64,000 bases of DNA, taken from positions 25,025,493 through 25,089,492 of the forward strand of contig OX419759.1 in NCBI GenBank assembly GCA_948567375.1. The letters are read 5' to 3'. The translations under genes and the position numbers were made by a program. Positions 37,130 to 47,772 of the stretch are shown here, piece after piece. Position 1 is the stretch's first letter; every line of letters starts with the position of its first letter. This DNA is from Lunularia cruciata (Eukaryota > Streptophyta > Marchantiopsida > Lunulariales > Lunulariaceae). The notes below the pieces were generated by a model, which searched no databases, was not told the origin of the DNA, and worked only from the letters and a program-made list of their open reading frames with translations.

Positions 37130-37567
37130 TTGATTAGTTCTAATGGGATTGAAAGCTCAACCTATGCAAGTTTTCTTCACTTGCAAGGTATGATATTTAA
37201 TTGGGATTGTAGGATTTTAGTTGATTCTGGAAGTTCAAAGAATTGCATGTCTATGAAAGTAGCAAAGGAATTGAGTATTCCTATCAAGCCAGTGATTGGA
37301 AATAGTTTGATGATGGGGGATGGTAGAAAAGGTTATGCATTCCGCACCTCGCATCTTGTTACCTTCAAGATTGGGAAGGAGTATTTGGAGTGTTTGAGGT
37401 TTGTAGTGGCACCTCTACACTATGACATCATTCTAGGTCTACCTTGGCTTGAACGTCATAAGGTTCAATTTGATTGGACCCGACGTCAAATTCAAGTACA
37501 TCACCAAGGTAGGAATTTCCTATTAGGTTGTTTGGCACCTCTGAGTAAGACACCTAAGAATAGTTAG
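37130..37567 (+). pseudogene. F aspartic protease
   Basis: An open piece of 145 codons with the retroviral protease fold signature: ILVDSGSSKNCMS (active-site DSG intact), VTFKIGKEYLE, and the C-terminal YDIILGLPWLERH. It would cleave the polyprotein. It is followed by three 60-bp tandem repeats and then RT. Confidence 0.85.
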
Positions 37568-37747
37568 TCCCAAGATGGGAAGTTTGTTGAGAAGGTAGCC
37601 ATAGAGCAAACCTTGAAGGGAGTGGAGTCCCAAGATGAGAAGTTTTCCAAGAAGGCAACCATAGAGTAAGCTTGGAAGAGAGATGAGTCCCTAGAAGGGA
37701 AGTTGGTTAGTAAAGCAGCCATAGAGCAAGCTTTAGAGGGAGATAAG
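37568..37747 (+). repeat. Three 60-bp tandem repeats between protease and RT of F
   Basis: Units 37568-37627, 37628-37687 and 37688-37747, each starting TCCCAAGATG or TCCCTAGAAG and containing GAAGT...GCCATAGAGCAAGC. The 60-bp period (20 codons) keeps the frame, giving repeats of the form EGKFVxKxAIEQxLxGxES. The second unit has a stop. Confidence 0.85.
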
Positions 37748-37779
37748 TCTATATTTGCGGTGTGGATCAAGCCACTTGC

Positions 37780-38770
37780 ACAAGAACAATTGGAGGAGGG
37801 CCAAGAGCCTCATCAAGCAATGGTTGATCGGATAGTTTAAGAGTTTGTAGACGTGTTTCTGGATGATCTACCAAAGGGATTACACTCCAATCAAGGTATT
37901 CTTCTACCTTTCAGACTCACTAATGCTCCAAGAGTCTTCATGGATCAGATGCATTGGGTGTTGGATGGACTATTGGGTTGGTCCGTGATGGTGTTCTTGG
38001 ATGATATCTTAATTTATAGTAAGACAAAGGTAGAACACATAAATCATGTGCAAGAAGTCCTAAGACAACTATGAAAATGGAAAACTTTACTGCAAGAAGT
38101 TGAAGTGTGCCTTTTGGCATAAGGAGGTTACCTTCTTGGGTCATAAGATCTCATAAGAGGAGATCAAGATGGAAGAAGAGAAAATCAAGGCCATTATTAA
38201 TTGGCCTACCCCGAAGGATGCTACAAAAGTATAGGCATTCAATGGATTGGCCAGTTTTTACTGATGGTTCATTTATTATTATGCTCATGTGGCTGCACCA
38301 TTGATTGACCTCTTGGGAAAGAACTCAAGTTTCCAATGGACCACCAAGCATGAAGAAGCATTCCAAAAGTTAAAGCACATGGTGTCTTCAAGACCCATTC
38401 TTCAACCATATGATCCTCAACTACCTTGTGTGGTTGATTTTGATGCTTCTAACTTTGCAATTGAAGCCGTGCTACAACAAGAATTCCCAAATGGACTCCA
38501 TCCCATTGCCTTTGTGTCTTTCCAACTCAATACGGCTGAACAAAAATACTCTACTTGAGATCACAATGGTATATTCTACCAAGGTATGGAGGCATTACCT
38601 ATTGGGAAAATAAGTGATCATGCAAACTGATCACTAACCATTGTTGCAGACCTTACACTTGGAAAACATGAAGAGTCGACATGATCAATAGGAAGAACAA
38701 TTCCAAATTTATGACATCAAACTTGAGTACAAACCAGGTTGGTTCCATGTCATCCCTGATGCTTTATCAT
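37780..38770 (+). pseudogene. F RT (core deleted) and RNase H
   Basis: RT starts with EFVDVFLDDLPKGL (37838-37880) and jumps directly to PFRLTNAPRVFMDQM and VMVFLDDILIYSK (active site, 37985-38020). The fingers and palm start, about 110 residues, are missing. HHEVTFLGHK is readable near 38120-38150. RNase H (38289-38770) has FQWTTKHEEAFQKLK, PCVVDFDASNFAIEAVL (catalytic Asp), and near 38740 GWFHVIPDALS. Frameshifts at about 38070, 38160 and 38560 break it. Confidence 0.85.
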
Positions 38771-38781
38771 GATGACCTGAT

Positions 38782-40260
38782 TTGAAGTCTCTTCCTCTCA
38801 TCATAGTGGCAATTTCAACGGTGTCAGTTGACTCCAAGGTCCAAAATGAGTGTCAGTCAGCTCTACACCAAGATCCCTTATTCCAAATGGTACAAAGTTA
38901 CCTTACGGCATGCGATAAGGAGTACAACACCTTCTCCATTAAGGAGGGCCTTTTATTCCATGAGGACTGGATCTATGTTCCAACTAAAGGTGATCTTCAA
39001 CTTGTGCGCCTTCAAGAAGCCCATGATTTACCCATTGCTGGTCACATGGGTGTGGACAAGACCTTGGGTACCCTCCAATGTCAATAATGGTGGCCCAACA
39101 TGACACAAGATGTTCAAGAATTTGTCCGATTGTGTGAGAGCTGCCAACGTAACAAGGCCAGCAACCAAAAGCCGAGTGGACTCCTTCAACCACTCACTAT
39201 TCCATCCGCTCATTGGGAGCATGTGAGCTTGGATCTCATCACATCTTTGCCAAAGACAAAACAAGGACACACCACAATCATGGTGTTTGTGGATAAGCTT
39301 AGTAAGCAAATCCACTTGGCACCAACCTGTGATACCGTGGATACTCCAACCTTAGTGCAAATCTACTTCGACAATGTCTTCAAGCATCATGGGATGCCAT
39401 GTGTACTCATCTCCGATTGTGATCCTTGATTTAGTGGGAAGTTTTGGCAAGCACTCTTCTAGAAACTTGGCACCAAGCTTGCTTTCTCTACGGCCTATCA
39501 TCCTCAAACAGATTGACAAACCAAACGTGCAATTTGTACATTGGAAGATATACTGCGTGCCTTTGTCAATGTCTACTATACCAATTGGGATGAATGGCTT
39601 GCAGTTGCAGAATTTGCCTACAACAATTCCAAACAGGCAAGCACCAGATTTTCTCCTTTCTTTCTCAATTTTGGACAAGATCTGCTTGTTCCAAATTCTC
39701 CTCTTGCTCCCCCTCCATCTCAAGTTCCTCATACTTCCACATTCTTGACCACTATATCCCACTCTCTCCAACAAGCCAAGTCTCACCTCCTTGTTGCTCA
39801 GAATCGCCAAAAACAATGTGCAGACCACCATTGTCATGATCTCACCATTGAAGTTGGTGATAAAGTCATGCTATCCTCTAGTAACTTTCCTCTCCCACTT
39901 GATACCCAAATTTGTAAACTTGCCCCTAATTGGATAGGACCTTTTGATATTACCCAAATTGTCTCTCCTATTGCTTATCAACTTGCCTTGCCTTGTCATA
40001 TGCATATCTATCGTGTCTTTCATATTTCCAAGTTGAAACCCTTTGTTCCTAACCCTTCTTCCTTTTCCTCTCAAGTCCAACCTCACCCTCTTCCTGTCCC
40101 GATCAATGATCATGAGGAGTACAAAGTTGATCGTATCCTTGCACATTGCTATATTCAACAAGGCCGTCGCCAACATACGGAGTACAAGGTCCTTTGAAAG
40201 AGTATCCCCTTCATGATACCACATGGGAACCTCTTTCTCACCTCTAGAATGCACAAACGG
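38782..40260 (+). pseudogene. F integrase with C-terminal chromodomain
   Basis: Integrase HHCC region at 38990-39160 (HDLPIAGHMGVDKTL, CESCQRNK). Catalytic core at 39200-39540, with Asp in VSLDLITSLP/VFVDKLSKQIHL and Asp in LISDCDP. The Glu region is broken by a stop near 39515. An open 218-codon piece (39541-40197) holds the core end and a C-terminal domain. It then enters a chromodomain starting EYKVDRILAHCYIQQGRR. A one-base loss near 40197 shifts the rest (a KEYP...TTWEPLSH-like end). Chromodomains bind methylated histones and steer integration. Confidence 0.88.
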
Positions 40261-40322
40261 CCATCCAAGAATTTGAAGTTTCATTGGCAATGAGGACGTC
40301 ACCAACTAGCGGCGGGGGAATA

Positions 40323-40688
40323 TGTAACAATATGGAGTTTAGCAACAAAGTTAGTCAGACTTACAAAGTAGCACATAAGACAAATTAGCCTTGAATATTC
40401 CGGAAGTATCTAGGAAGCTTCTTGGGAAGCTTCCCAGCTAGCTAAGCTTGCACTGCAAGTCAGTAGCTTCTAGAAGGAAGCTTCTTGAGAAGCTTCCTAG
40501 TTAACTTGGCTTGCACTCTAAGAAAGCGGCTTGAGGAAGCTTCTTGAGAAGCTTCTCGAGGGCCTTGTATGCTACCTATAAATACTAGAGCCAAAGCTCA
40601 TGCTAGGCATTTGGAGGTTTCCCTCATTCAAGTGTCTCAATGTGAGTTTCCATTCTCCTATTTCTCTCCTCGGTCTCGGTCTTTTACA
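40323..40688 (+). repeat. 3' LTR of F
   Basis: 366 bp. TATAAATA at 40577-40584 is a good TATA box. Upstream (40411-40565) is an array of AAGCTTC/GAAGCTTC and TTCTAGAA palindromes. PPT GGCGGGGGAATA precedes it. Confidence 0.93.
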
Positions 40689-40693
40689 GGTTT

Positions 40694-41240
40694 GGTCTGC
40701 AAACTTCAAAATTCAGGGTGTTGGCTCAAATGTATGATACCCCAACTGGTTTGTATTATCTTTAGTCATGACATTAACACCAGAACTCAAATCAATGGGT
40801 ATCAATGTTATTATGCAACCCGTTATCTCCGCATCTACTATGGGAGATCCCAAATTTTGTTGTTCAATATGATAGATTGCTGGCAAGTCCTTCTTAGTCA
40901 TTGCCCTTACTTTCTTGAGAGCTAAACTCAGCTGTTTCTTATATAGCTTATTTTCTTCCCATAATTGCTTAAACATTATATTAGCATTCATGGATGCCAA
41001 ATCTGCTACAATATCATATTGGTGTACTCCTCCCAATTTCACATCCTTCACCTTTGCCTTTTGGTTCAAAATCTCTCCTCATTAAAATTGGACTTTGGGG
41101 CGCTTCATGATGGTCACCAGAGTACTAGTAGTCTTGATCCAAGGTTCTCTGGGTTTACCCACCTTGGCTTGGATCAGATCCTTTACTTCAGTTCTGATGT
41201 CCACCAAAAAAATGGGAGGCTTTGTCTTTGGATCCTCCTC
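40694..41240 (-). pseudogene. Element A gag tail and protease start, decayed
   Basis: Encodes TEVKDLIQAKVGKP-like linker, GVHQYDIVADLASMNANIMF (40960-41030, matching the pre-protease block of E1) and SGVNVMTKDNTNQL. A 118-codon open piece at 40713-41069 is the best part. It is interrupted at 40693 by F and continues at 35616. Confidence 0.7.
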
Positions 41241-42740
41241 CAAACTCAAGCACTTTGTATTAGCATGGCCTGATTTGCGACATGCCTTGCATCATACATT
41301 TGGTCTACCAAATGAAGGAGGCTTTCTTTGGTCCTTTGCCCCAATCATTTGGACCTTGAAATCCGCAAACTCTTTAATAAGAGTCTCCAGCTTATTGTCA
41401 GCCTTATTTACACTCTTTGTTAGGGGTGTCAATGGCTTCTTTCCTCCTAATCTTGGTTTCCTTCTTGGCTTTGAATCTTCTTTGGATTTCAAAGAAGAAC
41501 TTGAAGTTGTGGAGGATTCCTTTGAAGAAGGTGATGTATTGTCAGAAGCTCTTTGTTTGGGCTTCTTGCCTTCCTTCTCTTGATTTCTTTGCTTTCCAAA
41601 AGAACAAGAGTGGGCCACCTCATTTTGAGCAACATGTCTAAGTACTTTATCAAGGGAAGTTACTTTCCTCTCCTTAGCAAAGATCCGGATATTTGGTGAC
41701 AAACCTCCAAGGAACCAAGTAATAGCTGGGGCATTGGAGTAACCCACCACACCCAATTGCTTTGGAACTCAGTTCAAAAGGGCCATGAACCGCTTGGAGT
41801 AGTCTCTCAACTTTTTCTTCTTCCCTCTATTCAATTCATTGAGTGCCGCAAAGACACTCGTGTCATAATTTCTTCTTGGAATCATTCCAAGAAGCCATCT
41901 TGTAAGTCTACCCAATTGGCTAGTCTGAACTCCTTTTGGATAACATGCGTGTACCAGCTCTGAGCTTTCCTTTGGAGCAAACGTGAGAAAATATTCAGGC
42001 AATCTGTAGAGTCATGTTCCTTGTTGGAAAAGGAAATGACTTTGAATTCTTAGATGAATTCATCAAGATCTTCATTTATTCCGTCTCCTCATACTTTTGA
42101 TAGGTGTGTGGGATGATGGGTAACAAAGTCATTCTTTGGCTTTGTGGAACAAAGTATGGAAAGGTTGAACTTGATGGCCCAAGAAACTCGCTGTTATTGA
42201 TGTCGTGTTATCATCCTAGGGGTTCTAATTTGTCAAATTCAAAGTTGGGTCTTTGTTGATAGATTTGTCTTCTTTGTTATGTCAACTTCAACCTAAGCCA
42301 AAGGAAGAGGTTCAACACCCTCAGAGTGCTCTTCAAGATTCTATTGAGCAAATTGAGGAATCATATGTAAGAGGTATTGACACTCTTCTTCCATTAAGAT
42401 GTGTGTTTTCTTCTCATGAATAAAATATTTTATAAATTTTACTCCCCTGAAAACTTTAGAGGAAGTCAGTATATAGGATCACAACAAATATGTTTGTCCA
42501 CAGGAGTCTTTCTTCTTCTTGTAATTTGGAGATGCAAAGTATCCTTGCCACCCAACCAAATTTATTTTGTTTGAGTTCTTGCAAGGCTTCTTGAGCATCG
42601 TAAAGAAGATGTAGATCCAATACTTCCTTTTCAGATGCTTTGCGTGTGGTTGGGCTCTTCTAGAGTCCTTCTTCTTCATGTAACAATGTTCATTTATGAG
42701 CTCTTTCCTCCCATTGTTCTCTTTAAGCAAACATTCATAT
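41240..42740 (-). pseudogene. Element A gag, decayed
   Basis: Frames at 42730-42479 (N-terminal, HLKRKYWIYIFFTML), 42002-41769 (core, YDTSVFAALNELNRGKKKKLRDYSKRF) and 41756-41292 (ITWFLGGLSPNIRIFAKERK, then a Ser/Lys-rich linker). One zinc knuckle, CKACRKSGHANTKC, lies near 41245-41295. The second and third knuckles seen in E1 are absent: the sequence passes straight from knuckle 1 to the EEDPKTKP linker, indicating an internal deletion. Stops separate the pieces. Confidence 0.8.
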
Positions 42741-42797
42741 TGATTTCAACCTCAATGTGAGATTTTGCCTTGTATTCTTCCACTTTTGAGATTTGTC

Positions 42798-42815
42798 TCC
42801 CCAATGGCGGCACCA
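42798..42815 (-). other. Element A primer-binding site
   Basis: On the minus strand TGGTGCCGCCATTGGGGA, 6 nt after LTR L10, resembles the complement of the plant tRNA-Asp 3' end (13 of 18 positions). Confidence 0.65.
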
Positions 42816-43614
42816 AAATCATGTGACAACCCAATGATTGTGGTAATTAGGTAATTAAAGTTCATTCTTACATAGATGCAAGTCAGAAATGGTCAAATAC
42901 AAAGCAAAAAATTAAAATTCAGTTATTCTTGAGTTCATCTTTAGTCTCTTAGGTAGAGACCACACCCGGAAGAGCGTAACAAGCACAGATGACAATCTCA
43001 TCACAAATTAATACTCCATAATCACAATACTATCCAATCTTTACAAACCAATCTTGATTGTGATGATTCAGATTCTCTCAAAGATGGTTACTTCAATGCA
43101 AAATGACTCCATCTCAAAATTCCATTCCACTCCTCCAATGAAGACACAACTTCCTCAATCAAAATTGATCCACATCAAACCCACAATACACTCATAAATG
43201 CAGAATAGTATCAACACTACAATTCCTCTCAGATCTGTCAAGGCATTGCTTCAATTACACTCCACTTAGGATCAAACACACAAAATGAAGATCAATGCTA
43301 TGGAATCCATCATCCAACAAGCACACTAACTTGCACTTTGAAATTCTCCAAACCCTCACAAACACAAGCATAAAATTGATACTTGACATTAAGCTTAAGC
43401 GACGAGCATTGAGAATCACCATTGAGAATCAACACTCTGCTTTATCTATCTTCAAAATTTATGAATATTGAACAACATAAGACAAAGAATGCCACCTTTA
43501 GAGCGTTGACAATTAACTAACTAATATACCATTTCTTAACAACTCTACCAACCTATAGATCCAAAATGACAATGCACCTCTTCATATCTGCATTTTCCAA
43601 TCTCAAATCCATTA

Positions 43615-44397
43615 CTACTCCGATCCAATGTCTACCTCGACTTTGGCTTCCAAACCCGATGTTTGTTCATGAATTTCCCTTCTTCAAGTCTCTCTAATTC
43701 TATTTCTATATCCTCTATTTCTAATATCTCTTCACTATGAACTACAATTGCACCTCTATCTACTCTATCTACATCGTTATCTTCTGTCCCACTCTTCTCT
43801 AATGTCTCAAGTTACTCACCCAAAGACACTTGCATTCTTACTTCAACTACTTTGTCCTTCTTTACTAACTTTATCTCACTATGAAGTCTATACAAGTCTG
43901 ATCTAACAAGATCTAATCTAATACTCACATTATCTCCTACCTCTAACATCTTTCTATTTACACAATCTCTTAGAAAAATCAGAAGATTATTAAATTCTGT
44001 GTCCTTTGCCTTCCTCTTCCTTATCTCTTCCACCAACAACTTCAACTCATGTAGTCTTGCTTCCTCTAACTTTATCTTGGCTTCAAAACTGAGCATTGCT
44101 TTCAACTCCTTTACCATAGCTCCTATTGCATCCAAATCCTCCCTTGGAGATATCTTCTCCTTACTTCTCTCCTCCTCCAGCTCATTCTGATACATCATCA
44201 ACTCTTCCTCAAAGTCAGCCTTCAATGCTTCCTTCTCTTGTCCATTCAAGACTAGTTGATCCTTAGCTCCTCTTAGCAATGCTCACAATTGTTCTTCTTC
44301 TTGACTATGCTCTATTAACTCTTGTTGCTAGGCTTGGTCCTTCTTGACCACACTCTTCTTCTACTCTCTAACTCTTGCTCCAATACTGCTGTACTTG
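43615..44397 (-). pseudogene. LTR-borne gene, distal part in L10
   Basis: The coiled-coil end, with a 155-codon open piece at 43812-44279 that contains EARLHELKLLVEEIRKRKAK, then LRDCVNRKMLEVGDNVSIRL. The frame ends EVDIGSE with TAG at 43615. It is interrupted at 44397 by element B and continues at 51583. Closest to L8. Confidence 0.78.
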
Positions 44398-45191
44398 TGT
44401 CACAACCCGGCAAATATCACTTTTGCGGTAATCGGGTAAGTAAAGTTTGTTCCCGCAGAGATACGAGTCAGAAATGTCCAAATATGAAGCAAATAGTAAC
44501 AATGTTGTTCTTCTTGGTTGCGTCTTTAATCTCTCAGGTAGAAGCCACACCCAGAAGAGAGTAACAAGCACTGACTCGTAGTCTTGTCACAAATTCACAC
44601 TCCTTAATCACAACTCCATCAAATCTTTCCAAACAATCTTGATTGTGATGATTCAGGCTCTCCCAAAAACGGCACTTCACTACAAAACGACTTTGCCTCA
44701 AAATTGTGTTCCACCCCTCCATTGAAGGCACAACTTCCTCGATCAAAATTGCTTCTTATCAACTTTGCACTGCACTCACAAATGCAAAATACTACCAACA
44801 CTACAATTCCTCTCAGTTCTGTCAAGGCATTGCTTCAATTGCACTTCACTCAGGATCAAACACACAGAATGAAGATCAAGGCTGTGGAATCCAACATCCA
44901 ACAAGCACACTGACTTGCACTTCAAATTTCTCCAAACACTCACAAACACAATTGCAAAGTTGATACTCGGAATCAAGCTCAAGCGACGAGCACTGCTTCA
45001 CATCACTTTGTTTTATCTATTCTCAAGAATTATGAGCACTGAACAACAATTCTCTGCGAATGCCACTCTTAAGTAGTGAAGCAATCGACAGTTCTAACAA
45101 CTATACCGTTCTACAACAACTGTTCTAACCTACAGATCCAAAATGATAATGCACCTCTTCATATCTGCCCCTTCAAATCTCAAATTGGTTT

Positions 45192-47745
45192 CTACTCCGA
45201 TCCGATATCTACTTCTTCTTCGGCTTTTAAACCCGAACTCAAAGTAATCTTACTTCCTACTACATTTTCCTTGGGTTTCACATCTCCTACTTCTTTGACC
45301 AGATCTAGCAATTCTCTTTCCTGATCTGAAATTACACTAGTGGGTAATCTATCTAACTCTTCATCTTTTGACCCACTCTTCTCTAAAGTCTCTGAGGGCA
45401 ACTCCGAAGACATTTGGATTCCTATGTTATCTACTTCGGGTTTTGCCTTAACATCTTGCCGAAGCTTTTCTAACTCTATTCTCACTAAGTCTAATCTAAT
45501 CGCAATATTGTCTTCTACTTCTAAGATCTTCTTGTCTACACGAGTTCTGAGACTAATCAACAAGGCATTCAAATCTGTATCTTTCGCTTGTCTTCGCCTT
45601 GTCTCCTGCACCAACAACTTCAACTCGTGCAACCTTGTTTCTTCAATCCAAACGCTGACTTTTGTACTTAACATTGCGTTCACTCTGAGGACTATCTCCT
45701 TCAATGGCTCCAATCTGGTCTTTCGTTCTCGTTCCCGATCTGCAAGCCATTCCTCTCTGTACATCGCCAACTCTTCTTCGAACTCGGCCTTCACTGCTTT
45801 CTTCTCTTTCTCCTTCTATACAATTTTCTCTTCCTGATTACGAAGTAACTCTCGTAATCTCTCTTCTTCTCTATACCGCACAAACAACTCTCTTTGCAAG
45901 AGTTGCTTCTTCTCCTCCATACTCTCCATCACTCGATCAAGCTCTTGTTCCTTTGATGCTACTCTCTACTCTTGAATCAGCAAACTGTTGCTTCAAGATT
46001 TTGTACTCCGCTACATGTCTCTCCCTTGCAATGTCACTCTTCCTCGCAAGATCCTCTCAATAGCTCACTTCTCTCTTCAGGTCTTTGATTACCTGACTTC
46101 TCTCTATTGCTTCTGCTTGCAGTACTTCTCTCTCCTTCTCACCTCGGGTTATACTCCTCTTCAACTCCGAGTTTTCTTCTTCTAATCTTGCTACCACCTG
46201 CAATACAGTCTTTACCTCTGGACAAGTTGACTGCATCTCCTTCTTCTTCTTCTCCAACTTCACCAACAGCAGGCATACTACCTCTCGCAGGTACTCTACT
46301 CCCTCACTGGCAACTTCTTCCTCCCACGGAGTAATTTCGTGTTTCTCCTCATGTTCTCCTGATACGCGATGTCTTCTCTGAAGTCTTCGTATCGGGATTG
46401 ATGCCTCACTACTTGTGCTATCTTCTGCATCTGCCTTCACTTTACTCGGCCCCGCCTCACACTTTGCCTTACGTCTCGAGTGAACTCCTCACTGTATTGC
46501 AATCTTCTTCTCCTTGAGCACCGGTACTTCATCTTCCAGCACCACATTGTCTTTGGCTTCTACTTCGGCTTGCACTTCTTCTTCGTATTCTTCAGCCGCT
46601 GGTGCCAAGGTCATTTCTCCACCATCTTCATTGTCACTGCTAGTATCTCCGCTCTGCAGTGTCAGCTTAGGTTCCTCTTCACGTTCCGAGTCCTCCGTCT
46701 TGAGCTCGGCTTCGCCTTCTGAGTCTTCATCTTCCGACTCAATCACCACCATCCCTCGCCTCGGGTTATGTTTCTGCATCTTCCAAGGTTTCTTGTTTTC
46801 TTCGGCTTCTGCTTGCCAAGTTCTCTTCTTCGTCGGGGTACTTACCACGACCTCCACGTTTTTTCCTATCTCCGCATAGTAGTCGTCCGTGCTCCGGATT
46901 TGAAGAATGTATTGCTGCTCCTCCGCGTCGACTTCTCTTCTCAGGTCAGGATGGAAATGGGACACCATTCTATTGCGCTCTGCTAAATTGAGCAAATTCA
47001 ACCCGACGTAGAAATGTGCTGCAAATGGCACGATGTAGTGTGGAGGCGACTTATCCCGCAGATTCCACACCATCTGCCTTGTTCTCCCATGAAAACACCT
47101 TGCCCAATTGATCGGTTCTCCTGCAAATAACTTGTGAAAGAACACCGCTTGGTGTTTCATCACATAAGTGGTTCTCTCCGGCTTTAGGATGGCCATTAGT
47201 GCACTCACAATTCCTCTCCTCACAGGGTCTTTGTAGCTCTCAACTTTGTACCCATTCTTCGTTCTCTTTGATGAGAAAGCATCTCTCACCTCCTGTGTTT
47301 CTTGGGCTATCTCTCCTTTCCCCAAGAACGTGGCTCCTTGCTCCGAACCCGCCTCCTTTCCGAGTACGAGTCTCCAATCTGACTCTGTCCAGCAAGCCGG
47401 ATTTCCTCTCTTCCCTTCTTCCTTGGGACCATCGAGACACTTACTCTCGATGATTTCTGTCATGAATCCTGGAAAACTTACGTTTGAGTTCCATGCCAGA
47501 AAGGTGATCCGAAGTCGGCTCAAGACTTCGATCCTTGCTACTACATCTAATCTCCAAATCGCATGATTTCTCACTGCAAATTCAGAGTTTTTCTTCCCTC
47601 CCCTCATCTCTTCTGCTTTCTTACTATCTCTCGATTTCTCTCTTGCAACTTCTCCCTTGCACACTAACCCGAGTACAACTTTATTTCCCTTTCCTCGATC
47701 ACCTGCAAGACGACTTCTCAACGGCAAAGGAAAATTGCTCAACAT
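45192..47745 (-). pseudogene. LTR-borne gene, best copy (in L11), ~851 codons
   Basis: ATG chosen at 47745 (MLSNFPLPLRS), because other copies align from this Met. The frame is open for 418 codons to a TGA at 46489, continues in the same frame to a TGA at 46057, then shifts by 45794 and runs open to 45192 (200 codons). Residues 1-330 are globular, with NGYKVESYKDPVRRG, HQAVFFHKLFAGEPINWARC and PHYIVPFAAHFYVGLNLL. Residues 330-440 are a linker with NPRRGMVVIE and strongly acidic runs. The rest is coiled coil with LRTRVDKKILEVEDN, ending EVDIGSE. No retroviral domain is visible. The N-terminal block faintly recalls plant transposon-associated domains. Function unknown. Confidence 0.85.
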
Positions 47746-47764
47746 TTTGTCGTTGCAGTTTCGA

Positions 47765-47772
47765 TTTTTATA
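47765..47772 (-). promoter_or_regulatory. TATA box 1 of L11
   Basis: TATAAAAA on the minus strand, 27 nt before the ATG of the LTR gene. The same CTCTATAAA context occurs in L2 (near 7150) and L12 (near 51190). It would place transcription start at or just after this ATG. Confidence 0.5.

Larger units (their letters stand above)
35622..40688 (+). mobile_element. F: chromovirus with exact target duplication, inserted in element A
   Basis: A 5067-bp Ty3/gypsy chromovirus. LTRs are 35622-35927 and 40323-40688, both TGTAACAATATGG to CTTTTACA. It has a tRNA-iMet PBS, gag, protease, RT, RNase H, integrase with chromodomain, and a GGCGGGGGAATA PPT. Flanking GGTTT (35617-35621, 40689-40693) is a perfect target duplication. 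It lies plus-strand inside the minus-strand protease region of element A. Most of RT is deleted and gag has many stops, so it is dead. By eye the LTRs differ by about 6% plus a 60-bp indel. Confidence 0.95.

Noticed and set aside
39352-40305. Minus-strand frames of 144-161 codons over F's integrase
   Set aside because: Antisense to clear integrase and chromodomain coding on the plus strand.
47199-47566. Plus-strand frames opposite the LTR-gene N-terminus in L11
   Set aside because: Shadow frames of the 418-codon minus-strand coding region; no start context or conserved motif of their own.
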